Shown: in pieces, positions 16,113 to 29,005 of the stretch
Position numbering within the stretch: position 1 is the stretch's first letter
Layout: the number at the start of each line of letters is the position of its first letter
Assembly (NCBI GenBank): GCA_002691205.1
Contig: NZHD01000114.1
Span: 62,001 to 126,000 of the forward strand
Direction of reading: 5' to 3'
DNA: 64,000 nt
Source: Deltaproteobacteria bacterium
GTDB lineage: Bacteria; Myxococcota_A; UBA9160; UBA4427
Position numbers and translations under genes: made by a program
Notes under the pieces: generated by a model
The model's database searches: none
Seen by the model: only the letters and a program-made list of their open reading frames with translations
Told to the model about the DNA's origin: nothing

Positions 16113-17114
16113 CTACATCCAAGAGGGAACAGGGAGATCTTTGGAGCGAAGAAACTCTGGATTGAACATCTTGGACTGATAGCGTGTGCCGCTGTCACAG
16201 AGCAGCGTAACGATCGTCTTGCCCGGGCCTAATTCCTTGGCCAGCCTGATAGCGCCGGCCACATTAACGCCTGCGGAACCTCCTATGCAGATTCCTTCAT
16301 ATTGCAAAAGATCGTAGACCACCGGGAGCCATTCGGAGTCCGGGATTTTATACGGAATGTCCACCGGGGTGCCTTCTACGTTCTTCGTGACTCGACCTTG
16401 ACCTATACCCTCGGCAATCGTTGAGCCTTCGCTGGCAGTGGCTTCGCCGTGTTTGAAGTGATTAAAGATCGCCGCTCCCTCAGGGTCTGCCAGGCCAAGG
16501 ATAATGTTGGAATTACGTTCCTTTAAGGCCGTTCCGATTCCCCATAGAGAGCCACCGGTCCCGACTGCGCAAATGAAAGCGTCTAGTTTTCCATCCAACT
16601 GCTCCCATATTTCAGGGCCCGTGGTCTCAAAATGCCCGAGTCTGTTGGCGACATTGTCAAATTGGTTCGCCCAGATTGCCCCGTGCTCCTCTCGTTTTGC
16701 ATATTCTTCGGCTAACCGACGAGAGATATGGACGTAGTTTTCAGGATTCTTATAAGGTACGGCAGGGACTTCTCGAAGGTCTGCGCCGCAGAGTCGGAGC
16801 ATATCTTTTTTCTCTTGGCTTTGCGTTTCGGGAATAACGATGACAGTTCGGTATCCAAGAGCATTGCCGACGAGAGTTAGTCCAATGCCCGTGTTGCCAG
16901 CGGTTCCTTCGACGATGACTCCTCCGGGTTGAAGTTCCCCTTTTCGTTCTGCGTCTTGAACGATCGCGAGTGCCGCTCGATCTTTGACGGATCCGCCAGG
17001 GTTTAGAAATTCAGCTTTGCCATAGACGTTGCATCCCGTCTCTTCAGAGATTCTTTGGAGTCGAATGAGCGGGGTGTGACCAATCGTGTCTAAAAAGCCG
17101 TTGCGCGTATCCAC
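16113..17114 (-). CDS. cysK: Cysteine synthase family PLP enzyme
   Basis: This is a fold type II PLP enzyme joining O-acetylserine (or a related ester) with sulfide to make cysteine. The PLP lysine is Lys44 in NPGGSVKDRAAL. The TAGNTGIG substrate loop and the GTGGSLWGIG phosphate loop are present. It reads more like the long alpha-proteobacterial/fungal cysteine synthase subgroup than like E. coli CysK (inference from the QSQEKKDMLRLCGADL and SEGIGQGR-like blocks). It starts with GTG at 17114, with GAGGA 9 bases upstream. It follows DUF934 and sulfite reductase on the same strand, consistent with use of their sulfide product. Confidence 0.9.
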   Translation of the reverse strand: MDTRNGFLDTIGHTPLIRLQRISEETGCNVYGKAEFLNPGGSVKDRAALAIVQDAERKGELQPGGVIVEGTAGNTGIGLTLVGNALGYRTVIVIPETQSQEKKDMLRLCGADLREVPAVPYKNPENYVHISRRLAEEYAKREEHGAIWANQFDNVANRLGHFETTGPEIWEQLDGKLDAFICAVGTGGSLWGIGTALKERNSNIILGLADPEGAAIFNHFKHGEATASEGSTIAEGIGQGRVTKNVEGTPVDIPYKIPDSEWLPVVYDLLQYEGICIGGSAGVNVAGAIRLAKELGPGKTIVTLLCDSGTRYQSKMFNPEFLRSKDLPVPSWM

Positions 17115-17166
17115 GGTGGATTTTCCTCGGATTTTCTGTGCTTCGTTGAGATGGTTGAGTTCAGAA

Positions 17167-17682
17167 TCAGCCGCGTCGTTTTTGTCGCACAGTGATGCGT
17201 CCGTCTTCGGTGGGCTGATACCAGAGGTTGAGATCGTCTTGGGCGATCAACCACTCTTGAACCGGATCTTCACTGTCGAGGACAAAGCTATCAAACCCAA
17301 CGCGTGACATGAAGTGCAGTTGTTCAAGAAGGACATCGCCCACGGCTCGGACTTCACCTTTAAAGTGATACCGCTCTCGGAGCAGGCGCGCTGAGCTGAA
17401 AGCACGTCCATCACTAAAAGCGGGAAAGTCGAGCGCGACTAAGCTCAAATTTCCTAAATCATCTGCAATCTCAGAAGGAGACTCTCCGGCCGCTAATTCA
17501 ATGCCAATTGGATCAGCTCTTCCGAGTAATTCGCTTCGGTGTTCTTGCCAAGATGTGAGATCGACAATCAAGGCACCTGTGCTGGGAAAGTCGGTTTCGC
17601 CTGTGACGCGAGTAAAAGCGTCTTCCGTGATTTTACCGTTTTTAAGAAGGGGCACTGTAAAGTCTTTCCTTAAACGGGCCAT
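17167..17682 (-). CDS. DUF934 protein, sulfite reductase companion
   Basis: DUF934 proteins (COG3749) are found almost only beside assimilatory sulfite reductase or cysH, and their biochemical role is unclear. This 171-residue example has the recognisable segments LAAGESPSEIADDLGNLSLVALDFPAFSDGR split over two strands, the SSARLLRERY helix, RAVGDVLLEQLHFMSRVGFDSF and a basic tail. Its start lies 41 bases inside the end of the sulfite reductase gene, an unusually deep overlap. A GTG at 17655 is an alternative start that would shorten the overlap to 14 bases. Tight coupling to sulfite reductase translation is likely. Confidence 0.87.
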   Translation of the reverse strand: MARLRKDFTVPLLKNGKITEDAFTRVTGETDFPSTGALIVDLTSWQEHRSELLGRADPIGIELAAGESPSEIADDLGNLSLVALDFPAFSDGRAFSSARLLRERYHFKGEVRAVGDVLLEQLHFMSRVGFDSFVLDSEDPVQEWLIAQDDLNLWYQPTEDGRITVRQKRRG

Positions 17683-19300
17683 CGCCTAGTCTTCGGTGAG
17701 TTTCTAGAAAGGTTTCCCCGTCCTTGCGTAGGTCAAGATAGATATCGATCAATTTTTCGATCGCCGTAACGACTCCGTCTTCGTCAAAGCCAGGTCCTAG
17801 AATTTTGCCCAAGGAGGCATCCTCTTTGGCAGAGCCACCCAGCATGAGCTGGTAAAGCTCGGTATTTTTCTTATCGACACCGAGGATTCCGATATTGCCA
17901 ACATGATGATGACCGCAGGCATTGATGCAGCCCGACATATTGATGTAAATTTCCCCGATCTCTTTCTGGCGTTCTTGATCGGCGAAGGCTGTCGAGATTT
18001 TCTCAGCGAGCGGAATGGACCTAGCGTTGGCCAGCGCACAATAGTCTAACCCTGGGCAGCAGATTGTGTCGCTTATGAGACCATGGTTAGGCGTGGCGAG
18101 TTCGACCTTTACGAGATCTTGCCAGAGGCTGAACAGGTCTTTTTTTCGGACATCAGTGAAGACGAGGTTTTGGTTGTGGGTCACTCGCATTTCACCAAAA
18201 GAGTACGTCTCGGCTAGGTCGGCAACGCTCTCCATTTGCTCTGACGAGATATCGCCAGGGGGCTTCCCGATGGGCGTGCAGGAGATATTGACGATTGTGT
18301 ATCCAGCTTGTTTGTGTTCTGCGAGTTGCTGATCCATCCAGTCGTTGAAGCCGGGATTCTCGGCACGTTGTGATTCAAGGCTGGGAGTATCATCCTCGAG
18401 GTCTTCGTATTTCGGCGGGGCGAATCGCGCTCGAATGAGCGCAACATCCTCTTCAGGAAGACTCAGGGTTCCATCTCGGATCGCTTCCCATTCTTTTTCA
18501 ACAAGTTCGCGAAAGGCCTCCTCTCCCGTTTCGTGGACGAGCACTTTAATGCGAGCTTTGTATTTGTTATCTCGACGCCCGAGTTGGTTGTAGACTCGAA
18601 GGATCGCTTCGCAGTATGAAAGAAGATGTTCTGTTGGAAGAAAATCTCGAATCAATTTCCCGATGAACGGAGTACGGCCGAGACCTCCGCCTACGAACAC
18701 CTCGAAGCCAACTTCGCCTTGATCATTTCGATAGAGTCTCAAGCCAATATCGTGGGCTTTGACCGCTGCCCGGTCGTTGGGCGAACCCGTGACTGCAAAT
18801 TTGAATTTGCGGGGCAAGAAACTGAACTCGGGATGTAGGCTTGACCACTGTCTAAGAAACTCGCAATAAATTCGAGGATCTTCGACTTCATCCGCAGCGA
18901 CGCCTGCGTATTCGTCCGCGGTGATGTTTCGAATGCAGTTCCCGCTGCTCTGAATTCCGTGCATTTCGACAGAGGCCAGTTCAAGCAAAATCTGAGGCAT
19001 GTCGGTCAGTCTGATCCAGTTGAGTTGCATGTTCTGTCGCGTCGTGAGGTGCCCGTAGCTTTTGTCGTAGAGCCGAGCGACATGACCTAGCTTTCTCATT
19101 TGAGCGGAACTCAGGCAGCCATAGGGGACGTTGATGCGGAGCATGTACGCGTGAAGCTGAAGGTAAAGTCCATTCATGAGCCGAAGGGGTTTGAACTGAT
19201 CTTCAGTTAATTCGCCTGAAATTCGGCGTTCGACCTGACGGCTGAACTGTCGAGCTCGCTGTTCGACAAAGTCTTGGTCGTATTCGTCGTATTGATACAT
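17642..19300 (-). CDS. Ferredoxin-type nitrite/sulfite reductase (siroheme, 4Fe-4S)
   Basis: This enzyme carries six-electron reduction of sulfite to sulfide at a siroheme coupled to a 4Fe-4S cluster. The four cluster cysteines sit in ICCPGLDYCALA and SGCINACGHHH near residues 430-480. It has two ferredoxin-like half-domains (LRINVPYGCLSSAQMRKLG early and MRVTHNQNLVFTDV later) and HLTTRQNMQLNWI. The 552-residue length fits the sulfite reductase beta component. Nitrite reduction cannot be excluded by sequence alone, but the DUF2849, DUF934 and cysteine synthase neighbours point to sulfite. AGGA lies 7 bases before the ATG. Confidence 0.92.
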   Translation of the reverse strand: MYQYDEYDQDFVEQRARQFSRQVERRISGELTEDQFKPLRLMNGLYLQLHAYMLRINVPYGCLSSAQMRKLGHVARLYDKSYGHLTTRQNMQLNWIRLTDMPQILLELASVEMHGIQSSGNCIRNITADEYAGVAADEVEDPRIYCEFLRQWSSLHPEFSFLPRKFKFAVTGSPNDRAAVKAHDIGLRLYRNDQGEVGFEVFVGGGLGRTPFIGKLIRDFLPTEHLLSYCEAILRVYNQLGRRDNKYKARIKVLVHETGEEAFRELVEKEWEAIRDGTLSLPEEDVALIRARFAPPKYEDLEDDTPSLESQRAENPGFNDWMDQQLAEHKQAGYTIVNISCTPIGKPPGDISSEQMESVADLAETYSFGEMRVTHNQNLVFTDVRKKDLFSLWQDLVKVELATPNHGLISDTICCPGLDYCALANARSIPLAEKISTAFADQERQKEIGEIYINMSGCINACGHHHVGNIGILGVDKKNTELYQLMLGGSAKEDASLGKILGPGFDEDGVVTAIEKLIDIYLDLRKDGETFLETHRRLGDGPFKERLYSAPS

Positions 19301-19301
19301 A

Positions 19302-19595
19302 TCAGTTTCCTGCCTGCTTGCCGAGATCTTCTCGAACAGTGGGTCCCTTGGCTCTCATTTCTTCACGCATCTTAATGGCATGCCATGTCTGTCCGCGCTT
19401 TTCGACTTCGATGAGGTTGGGGTCGACGATTTCTTGTTGGTCGGCGGCTTCTTGGCTTATGTCCATGAGCCGTTGGCCATCTTCCTTCGATTCAGAAGGG
19501 GTGCAGTCTTGTAATTGCTCGACCCAAGTGTGGTTGGTGCCGAGGAAGACCACAATTCCGTCTCGTAATCGATTTGCGATGACGACTTGGGCCAT
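19302..19595 (-). CDS. DUF2849 protein, sulfite reductase companion
   Basis: This is a 97-residue protein of the DUF2849 family, a group seen next to assimilatory sulfite reductases. The N-terminal motif is VIANRLRDGIVVFLGTNHTWVEQL, followed by a helical middle and a basic tail. AGGAG is 10 bases before the ATG. Only one base separates its stop from the sulfite reductase start, so it is the first gene of the operon. Its role is unknown; a siroheme-related or electron-transfer function has been suggested in general terms. Confidence 0.85.
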   Translation of the reverse strand: MAQVVIANRLRDGIVVFLGTNHTWVEQLQDCTPSESKEDGQRLMDISQEAADQQEIVDPNLIEVEKRGQTWHAIKMREEMRAKGPTVREDLGKQAGN

Positions 19596-19833
19596 TGGGG
19601 AACTACTCCTGCTTTCGTTTTGGGATTCAGGCTCTATTTTTTGAGGCGTGGCCTCAATTCGTCCTGAAAATGACTTTAATGAATAGCGAATTGAACTTTA
19701 GCTTTTGTACGTGTTTCTGAATCGGGGAAGGGTAGGGTTCGGTCGCATTCCATGCAATGTACTTGATTTGTATAATTTATTCGATCTCAGGCGATTTGAT
19801 TGAAGGGGCGGTTCTCCCCCCCTCCTGGCGTCT

Positions 19834-23511
<3,678 letters not shown>

Positions 23512-23611
23512 AAAGAGCTCCTTGGTGTGTGCGGTTTGCTTCTCGGGAGCGAGACAATCGCATATAAATCAATATATCTCAATAATAGAATACAGTAATA
23601 AAATCAGCCAC

Positions 23612-23640
23612 TTGAAAACTATGCCCCCGGGGAAATTATT
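23612..23640 (+). promoter_or_regulatory. Candidate sigma-70-like promoter for htpG
   Basis: TTGAAA (23612-23617) is followed after 17 bases by ATTATT (23635-23640). The spacer contains CCCCCGGGG. The position is about 85 bases upstream of the htpG start. The -35 element is good and the -10 is weak. A heat-shock sigma-32 promoter would need CCCC nearer 14 bases from CTTGAA, and here it is too close. Confidence 0.3.
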
Positions 23641-23724
23641 CTTCTTGCTGGATGGAGTTGCCAACAGGCCCTCGGTGCAGATAAAACCTCCTTCACTTAT
23701 CCATCAACTTACCGGAGCCCTTGA

Positions 23725-25644
23725 ATGCCCACCGAAACCCGCGAGTTCCAGGCCGAAGTCAAAAAACTGCTCGACCTGATGATCCACTCCCTTTATTCAA
23801 ACAAAGACGTCTTTCTTCGGGAACTCATTTCCAATGCCTCTGATGCTTTAGACCGTCGTCGTTTCGCGGGGTTGACCCAGGCAGACTTGCTACCGACTGA
23901 AGAACTAGGGATTCGACTCGTGGCCGACCCCGAAGCTCGAACTTTGTGTATCGAGGACAACGGGATCGGAATGACGCGCGATGAACTCATCGAAAACTTG
24001 GGCACCATTGCTCGATCTGGAACCCTTGAATTTCTCCGTAACCAAGAAAGCGCAAAGGGAGATTCGCCCGACCTGATTGGTCAGTTTGGCGTTGGTTTCT
24101 ATGCGAGCTTTATGGTCGCGGACCGCGTCGTTGTGGAGAGCCGAAAAGCTGGCGAAGAGAAGGCTTGCACTTGGAGTACCGATGGGAGTGGAGAGTACGA
24201 ACTAGAGGATTCCCAACTGGATGCTGCGGGGACTCGGATCACACTACACCTCAAGGACGTGGATATTGACGGTGGCATCAAGGACTACACGGACGAGTGG
24301 GAACTAAAGAATATCGTCAAGCGCTTTTCTGATTTTGTTTCTTACCCCGTGCGACTGACCGTAAATAAAAAAGAGGAAGAGGAAAAGGAAGGGGAAGACG
24401 AGGCTGCGGCCGCGTTGGACGATAGTCCCATCAATTCGATGAAGGCCATCTGGACTCGACCTGCCTCAGAAGTTTCGGACGAAGAGTACAAAGAGTTCTA
24501 CACACACATTACCCATGATCACCAAGAGCCCTTGCTGCATCTAGCCACCGCTCTTGAGGGCACCTTTGAAGCTCGCGCCCTGCTGTATATCCCCGGCTTG
24601 GCCCCTTTTGACCTCTATCACCGCGAGATGGCTCACCGGGGCATTCAGCTTTATGTGCGCCGAGTTTTCATTATGGAAGAGTGCAGCGATCTGATGCCTG
24701 ATTATCTGCGCTTCGTGAAGGGCGTTGTGGATTCGGAGGATCTTTCGCTGAATGTGTCTCGAGAAATGCTTCAGCAGGATCGTCAGATCCAAGCAATCCG
24801 TAAGCATCTCGTGAAGAAAGTGCTTCAGTCTCTATCGGACCTTCGGAAACAAGATGAAGAGAAGTATCTAGGGTTCTGGGCTCAGTTTGGCCCGGTCTTA
24901 AAAGAAGGTCTGCTGCTTTTCGAAGAGAAGAAGGACCGCATTCTTGACCTTGTGTATTCCGCGTCGACTCGAGATGATTCTAAGCTGACGGCTCTCGACG
25001 ACTACGTAGAGCGAATGCCCGAGGACCAAGAGGCTATTTATTACATGACGGGGACCTCTCGGGATGTTCTGGCTAGCTCTCCTCACCTTGAGGCTTTCAA
25101 GGAGAAGGGCGTTGAGGTGTTGCTTCTCACCGACCCTGTAGACGAGGTTTGGCTGCAGCAGATGCCACCCGAATACAAAGAAAAAAGGTTTCAGTCCGTC
25201 GGTAAGGGTGAAATTGACCTTCAAGACGAATCTGAGAAGGATGAGGCCGAGACGAAAGAGGAAGAAGAGGCCTTTAAAGACCTCATTCAAGCCATTGGAT
25301 CGGCTGTTCAGAACGAGGTCAAAGAAGTGCGTTTATCCAGTCGACTCAAACAGTCGCCATCGTGTCTCGTGCTTGAAGACGGAGACCTTTCTCCTCAGCT
25401 TGAGGCGATGTTGAGGCAGGCCGGCCAAGAGGTTCCAGACCACAAGCCGATTCTTGAATTGAACCCCAACCACGCAATTATGAAAAAATTGCAGGGACTC
25501 TTTGAGGCGAATGGCACAGATCCCCGAATTAGCAACTACGCGAGCCTCTTGTTCGGGCAAGCCGTGTTGGCAGAAGGCGGGCAATTGACGGACCCTGCTG
25601 CGTTCACGCAGAAGCTCTCTGAATTGATGGCCGAGGCGATTTAA
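23725..25644 (+). CDS. htpG: Molecular chaperone HtpG (Hsp90 family)
   Basis: This is an ATP-dependent chaperone of 639 residues. The GHKL ATPase domain has LRELISNASDALDRRRF with the catalytic Glu and Asn, DNGIGM, and GQFGVGFYASFMVADRVVV. The middle domain carries the catalytic-loop region LYVRRVFIMEECSDLMPDYLRFVKGVVDSEDLSLNVSRE. The C-terminal dimer domain ends at about residue 639. An acidic EEEEKEGEDE linker follows the ATPase domain, longer than in E. coli HtpG. GGAG precedes the ATG by 7 bases. It is divergent from metH. Confidence 0.97.
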   Translation: MPTETREFQAEVKKLLDLMIHSLYSNKDVFLRELISNASDALDRRRFAGLTQADLLPTEELGIRLVADPEARTLCIEDNGIGMTRDELIENLGTIARSGTLEFLRNQESAKGDSPDLIGQFGVGFYASFMVADRVVVESRKAGEEKACTWSTDGSGEYELEDSQLDAAGTRITLHLKDVDIDGGIKDYTDEWELKNIVKRFSDFVSYPVRLTVNKKEEEEKEGEDEAAAALDDSPINSMKAIWTRPASEVSDEEYKEFYTHITHDHQEPLLHLATALEGTFEARALLYIPGLAPFDLYHREMAHRGIQLYVRRVFIMEECSDLMPDYLRFVKGVVDSEDLSLNVSREMLQQDRQIQAIRKHLVKKVLQSLSDLRKQDEEKYLGFWAQFGPVLKEGLLLFEEKKDRILDLVYSASTRDDSKLTALDDYVERMPEDQEAIYYMTGTSRDVLASSPHLEAFKEKGVEVLLLTDPVDEVWLQQMPPEYKEKRFQSVGKGEIDLQDESEKDEAETKEEEEAFKDLIQAIGSAVQNEVKEVRLSSRLKQSPSCLVLEDGDLSPQLEAMLRQAGQEVPDHKPILELNPNHAIMKKLQGLFEANGTDPRISNYASLLFGQAVLAEGGQLTDPAAFTQKLSELMAEAI

Positions 25645-25975
25645 GGTCAGCTCACCAAGATAAGCGACTCTCTGATAGGGAGCGCACGGCCCTTCGGGTT
25701 CTGAGATCAGCCTGACTCGACTCATGCATCTTGAGGCGCGAAGGGGAGTGTGCCTAAGCCTTCGCTCACATCATTTTGCATGTGTTTGGGCAGCCCGTTG
25801 CCTTGGACTTTAAACCTCAGAGAGCTGACGGATTTGTCTGTCCCTCGAAAGGCCACTGCCCCATCTTATCAAGGAGTGAAAATTCAGTTCGGTGGTGAGA
25901 GGGATAGAGATGTAATGTAGGGTCAGGCCTTGGTGAGTCGTCATATCCGCTTTTCAATTATAGTGGGCAGTGTGA
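25645..25975. other. Intergenic stretch without a recognisable gene
   Basis: These 331 bases between htpG and the SGNH gene hold no coding frame that I find credible, no tRNA-like arms and no clear terminator with a T-run. A possible ribosome or leader element ends with TTATAGTGGGCAG just before the next start. Confidence 0.5.
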
Positions 25976-27160
25976 GTGAATCGTGGCTTGAGGAAAAAAT
26001 TGGGTATCTCAAAGAGTCAGTGTGAAGAGCGAAGTAGGTCGTGGCGCCCAGCCGCACTCCGTACCGCACTTGTTTTGATCAGTATTTCTTTTTGCTGGCT
26101 TGCGGGTGAACTTTTCGTTCGGAATCTCTATGAGGGTAAGTATGCCCAGCGCCCCTTTTTCTTCAAATCGGATAGCAATCTTGGTTGGGCTCCTAACGAA
26201 GATCTTGATCACACTTTCTACGGAAGTGATTTCCAGATGTCGATTAAGACGGACGCTGATGGCTATCGGATCGGTTCTTTAGACGATTGGCGTCAGGCTG
26301 AAGATCTGATCGTCGTGAGTGGCGATTCCTATACCTTTGGGTGGGGAGTTTCGAATGAAGAAACTCTTGTCGATCAACTTGATCGCTTGATCAATGAGAA
26401 CGATGGGGAAAGGCGTGTCGTAAACCTCGGTGTTGGCGGTTATGGCACGAGTCAGTCGGCCATACGTCTTAGGGAGTTCTGGCGCGGACACGGAGACAAG
26501 GTGAGCGTCGTCTTTTTTCTTCATAGCCACAACGACTATGCAGAAAATGTTCATTTTGCCTCGATTCAATCAGGCCGTCGCAAGTACAGGGAGCGTTCTC
26601 CGAATGGTTCGGCAAGTCACCTGTATAACTTTTTGTCTCGCGCCGTTGAGAACGTATTGCGTAGTTTGACGAGCATAGAAAATGACGAGATCCGACCTAG
26701 CCCGGATATTCTCTTTAACGTAGAAACGATAAAGGTGGAGCTTGAACCCGGTGAGATAGAAGTGGGCTCTCTACGCGTGAACAGCTCGCAGCTCTTCGAC
26801 GAGCGGCAACATCAGTCCCTGACTCAGGAACGAAAGAGTTTGACCGCATTGCAGTCAGAACTTATGAAATTGAGTTTGGCTGAAATTCATACCCGAGCGG
26901 AGGGGGGCGCTGCCGTGGTGATGCATGCGGTGATTCATTCCTCTCCGGATTGGTATGTCGATGAAGTCGAAGAATTCGTAAATATGGAACGTATCACGCG
27001 TCCTCAGCAGGCGATTGAATTCGTTGGGCGCGTCCCCGCGAGAGACGAATTCCAGGGACAATTGGAAAATTCTCATAGTGGAAGTCACTTCACCCCTGAA
27101 CTCAACGCTTTCTACGCCCAATTTATGAACCAGGCTCTAGCTTCTCTCTCGCTTGAGTAG
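25976..27160 (+). CDS. Membrane-anchored SGNH/GDSL-family hydrolase or acyltransferase
   Basis: This 394-residue protein has one membrane segment near residues 29-45 and an exported SGNH domain. Blocks: catalytic serine in VSGDSYTFGWG, glycine in VNLGVGGYGTSQ, asparagine in FLHSHNDYAENV, and histidine in HSGSHFTPELN near the C-terminus. The family removes or adds acyl groups on polysaccharides or lipids. The start is GTG with a weak ribosome site, and a later start is possible. It has no clear operon partner: htpG lies upstream across 331 bases and mlaF downstream across about 245. A related gene stands near 59 kb. Confidence 0.8.
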   Translation: MNRGLRKKLGISKSQCEERSRSWRPAALRTALVLISISFCWLAGELFVRNLYEGKYAQRPFFFKSDSNLGWAPNEDLDHTFYGSDFQMSIKTDADGYRIGSLDDWRQAEDLIVVSGDSYTFGWGVSNEETLVDQLDRLINENDGERRVVNLGVGGYGTSQSAIRLREFWRGHGDKVSVVFFLHSHNDYAENVHFASIQSGRRKYRERSPNGSASHLYNFLSRAVENVLRSLTSIENDEIRPSPDILFNVETIKVELEPGEIEVGSLRVNSSQLFDERQHQSLTQERKSLTALQSELMKLSLAEIHTRAEGGAAVVMHAVIHSSPDWYVDEVEEFVNMERITRPQQAIEFVGRVPARDEFQGQLENSHSGSHFTPELNAFYAQFMNQALASLSLE

Positions 27161-27404
27161 CTAGGTGAGGGCGCCTCCCCTTGTTCGAAAAACATGTTTG
27201 TGGCGCTTATCGTGGAACCGGAATTTTAGATGCCTCTTTACTTGAGGTAGTCTCGACTTCACCGACGTGCTGGTGAGATTCGTTGATTTTGCGGGTGGAC
27301 GCTTCGAAATCGTCTACACGACCACGGGGGATTGCTAAGCTCCGTTCAACGATTTTAAGTCAGGGCGAACGGTTAAGGTGGATACCTCGAAGGGTGGAGA
27401 TGAA

Positions 27405-28211
27405 ATGAGCGCAGAGGGTCTAAGTTTGTCGGACCAGCATTCGTCTCATGTGGAGATTGAGGGCGTCGCCTTGCGCTTTGGAGACCGTCCCGTCTTTTCG
27501 GATTTGCATTGTTCTTTTCCGCGGGGAAAGATTACGGTCATCATGGGACCGAGTGGGACTGGCAAGAGCACTCTTTTGCGGATGATCGGTGGTCTTCAGA
27601 AGCCGGATCAAGGCTGCGTTCGAGTGGCTGGTCAAGAAATCGTGGGTCTTTCTGAATTGGAACTAGGCCGTATGCGGAAGCAGTTGGGTATGCTTTTTCA
27701 AAACGGCGCTCTCTTAGATTCAATGAGTATTTTTGAAAACGTGGCCTTGCCTCTTCGCGAGCACGGAAGGCAAGGTGAAGACGAAATTCGTCTCCATGTG
27801 CGAGCCGGTTTAGAAGCCGTGGGGCTTCCCGATGTGGACGACCTTTTACCCGGTGAACTTTCCGGTGGCATGTTACGGCGTGCGGCCCTTGCCCGTGCGA
27901 TCGTGAGTGAGCCTGCAGTCGTTCTTTGCGATGAACCTTTCTCTGGCCTTGACCCACCCAACGTGTCTCGAATTGAATCGCTTTTGCGGGATCTGAATCG
28001 TAATTTGGGACTCACCTTGATTGTGACGTCTCATCACATGGCCTCTAGCCTGAGAATGGCTGATCAAGTTCTCCTGTTGCAGGAAGGGCATTCGATTTCA
28101 GGAAGCCCCCAAGAGCTGGCTGAGAGCAGAGACTCCGCCATTGTTGATTTTATGGGTGAAGATGGAGCCGAGTACCTCTCTCATCATGTGTCGGTCAAGG
28201 AGGGCCATTAG
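27405..28211 (+). CDS. mlaF: Phospholipid transport ATP-binding protein MlaF
   Basis: This is the ABC ATPase of the MlaFEDB lipid transporter. Walker A is GPSGTGKST (48-56), the signature is LSGGMLRRAALARAI, Walker B is VVLCDEPFSGLDP, and the switch histidine follows in IVTSHH. The length of 268 residues is normal. The start at 27405 is chosen because GGAG lies 5 bases upstream; an in-frame GTG at 27378 has no site. The stop is 3 bases before mlaE. The gene leads the five-gene F-E-D-A-C operon. No MlaB STAS-domain gene is present in the cluster. Confidence 0.95.
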   Translation: MSAEGLSLSDQHSSHVEIEGVALRFGDRPVFSDLHCSFPRGKITVIMGPSGTGKSTLLRMIGGLQKPDQGCVRVAGQEIVGLSELELGRMRKQLGMLFQNGALLDSMSIFENVALPLREHGRQGEDEIRLHVRAGLEAVGLPDVDDLLPGELSGGMLRRAALARAIVSEPAVVLCDEPFSGLDPPNVSRIESLLRDLNRNLGLTLIVTSHHMASSLRMADQVLLLQEGHSISGSPQELAESRDSAIVDFMGEDGAEYLSHHVSVKEGH

Positions 28212-28214
28212 GCG

Positions 28215-28991
28215 ATGAAGGGTGTTCTGAGCCGCCTTGGCGCATGGGTGACCGGGGGAGTAGTGGGGCTAGGCCAGACCGTGAATTTCGGTGCCTCGGT
28301 GCTTCGGAGCGCTTTTGTGTCTCCATTGCGCGGGAGGCAGATCGTGGCTGCGATCTACGATTCAGGTGTGCTTTCCCTGGCCCTTCTTTGCGCGTCGGGC
28401 GCAACCGTGGGTTTTGTTCTGGGACTTCAGCTCTATTACACCCTTTCTCGATTCGGTGCGGAGTCTTCGTTAGGCACCGCGGTGGGCCTAGCCCTGATTC
28501 GTGAACTGGGGCCGGTCTTGACAGGCCTATTGGTCACGGGGCGAGCCGGTTCCGCGACCTGCGCTGAGATTGGGTCGATGAAGGCGACGGACCAACTGGA
28601 TGGTTTGCGGATGATGGCGATTGATCCCATTCACTTCGTCGTCATGCCTCGCGCTTTGGGTATTATCATCGTTATGCCTTTGCTTTCGGCTCTTTTTGTG
28701 ATCTTTGGAATTGGTGGAGCCTACTTGATTGGTGTCGAACTCTTGGGCCTCGATGGCGGTAGCTATATCTCTGGATTGGAGAGTGCTGTCGCTTTTCGGG
28801 AAGATGTTCTCCAGAGCATCGTCAAGTCTTTGATTTTCGGAGTCTTGCTGGCTCTGATTTCGACCTATCGTGGTTACGCATGTGCACCGAATGCGGTGGG
28901 AGTGAGTCGGGCGACCACCTCGACCGTGGTGACTACCTCTGTCTGTATTCTTTTGGCTGATTTCGTATTGACGTCTCTTTGGGGTGTCTAG
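28215..28991 (+). CDS. mlaE: Phospholipid transport permease MlaE
   Basis: This is the inner-membrane permease of the Mla system, of the YrbE/MCE-associated type with about five to six membrane helices in 258 residues. The family block LIRELGPVLTGLLVTGRAGSATCAEIGSMKATDQLDGL is fully conserved, as is the C-terminal YRGYACAPNAVGVSRATTSTVV. It starts 3 bases after mlaF ends, with GGAGG within the end of mlaF, and it overlaps the ribosome site of mlaD. It forms the channel part of the complex with MlaF and MlaD. Confidence 0.95.
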   Translation: MKGVLSRLGAWVTGGVVGLGQTVNFGASVLRSAFVSPLRGRQIVAAIYDSGVLSLALLCASGATVGFVLGLQLYYTLSRFGAESSLGTAVGLALIRELGPVLTGLLVTGRAGSATCAEIGSMKATDQLDGLRMMAIDPIHFVVMPRALGIIIVMPLLSALFVIFGIGGAYLIGVELLGLDGGSYISGLESAVAFREDVLQSIVKSLIFGVLLALISTYRGYACAPNAVGVSRATTSTVVTTSVCILLADFVLTSLWGV

Positions 28992-29005
28992 GAGGAAAAG
29001 AGCGC

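Noticed and set aside
19596-19833. Terminator with C-run downstream of metH
   Set aside because: The G/C-rich stretch can pair weakly but no clean stem followed by a T-run was found.
23611-23633. Heat-shock (sigma-32) promoter for htpG
   Set aside because: CTTGAA and CCCC are both present but the spacing is about half of what is needed.
23512-23724. Possible SAM, SAH or cobalamin riboswitch before metH
   Set aside because: I looked for conserved cores and pairing and found only an AT-rich stretch and small hairpins, so I do not claim one.
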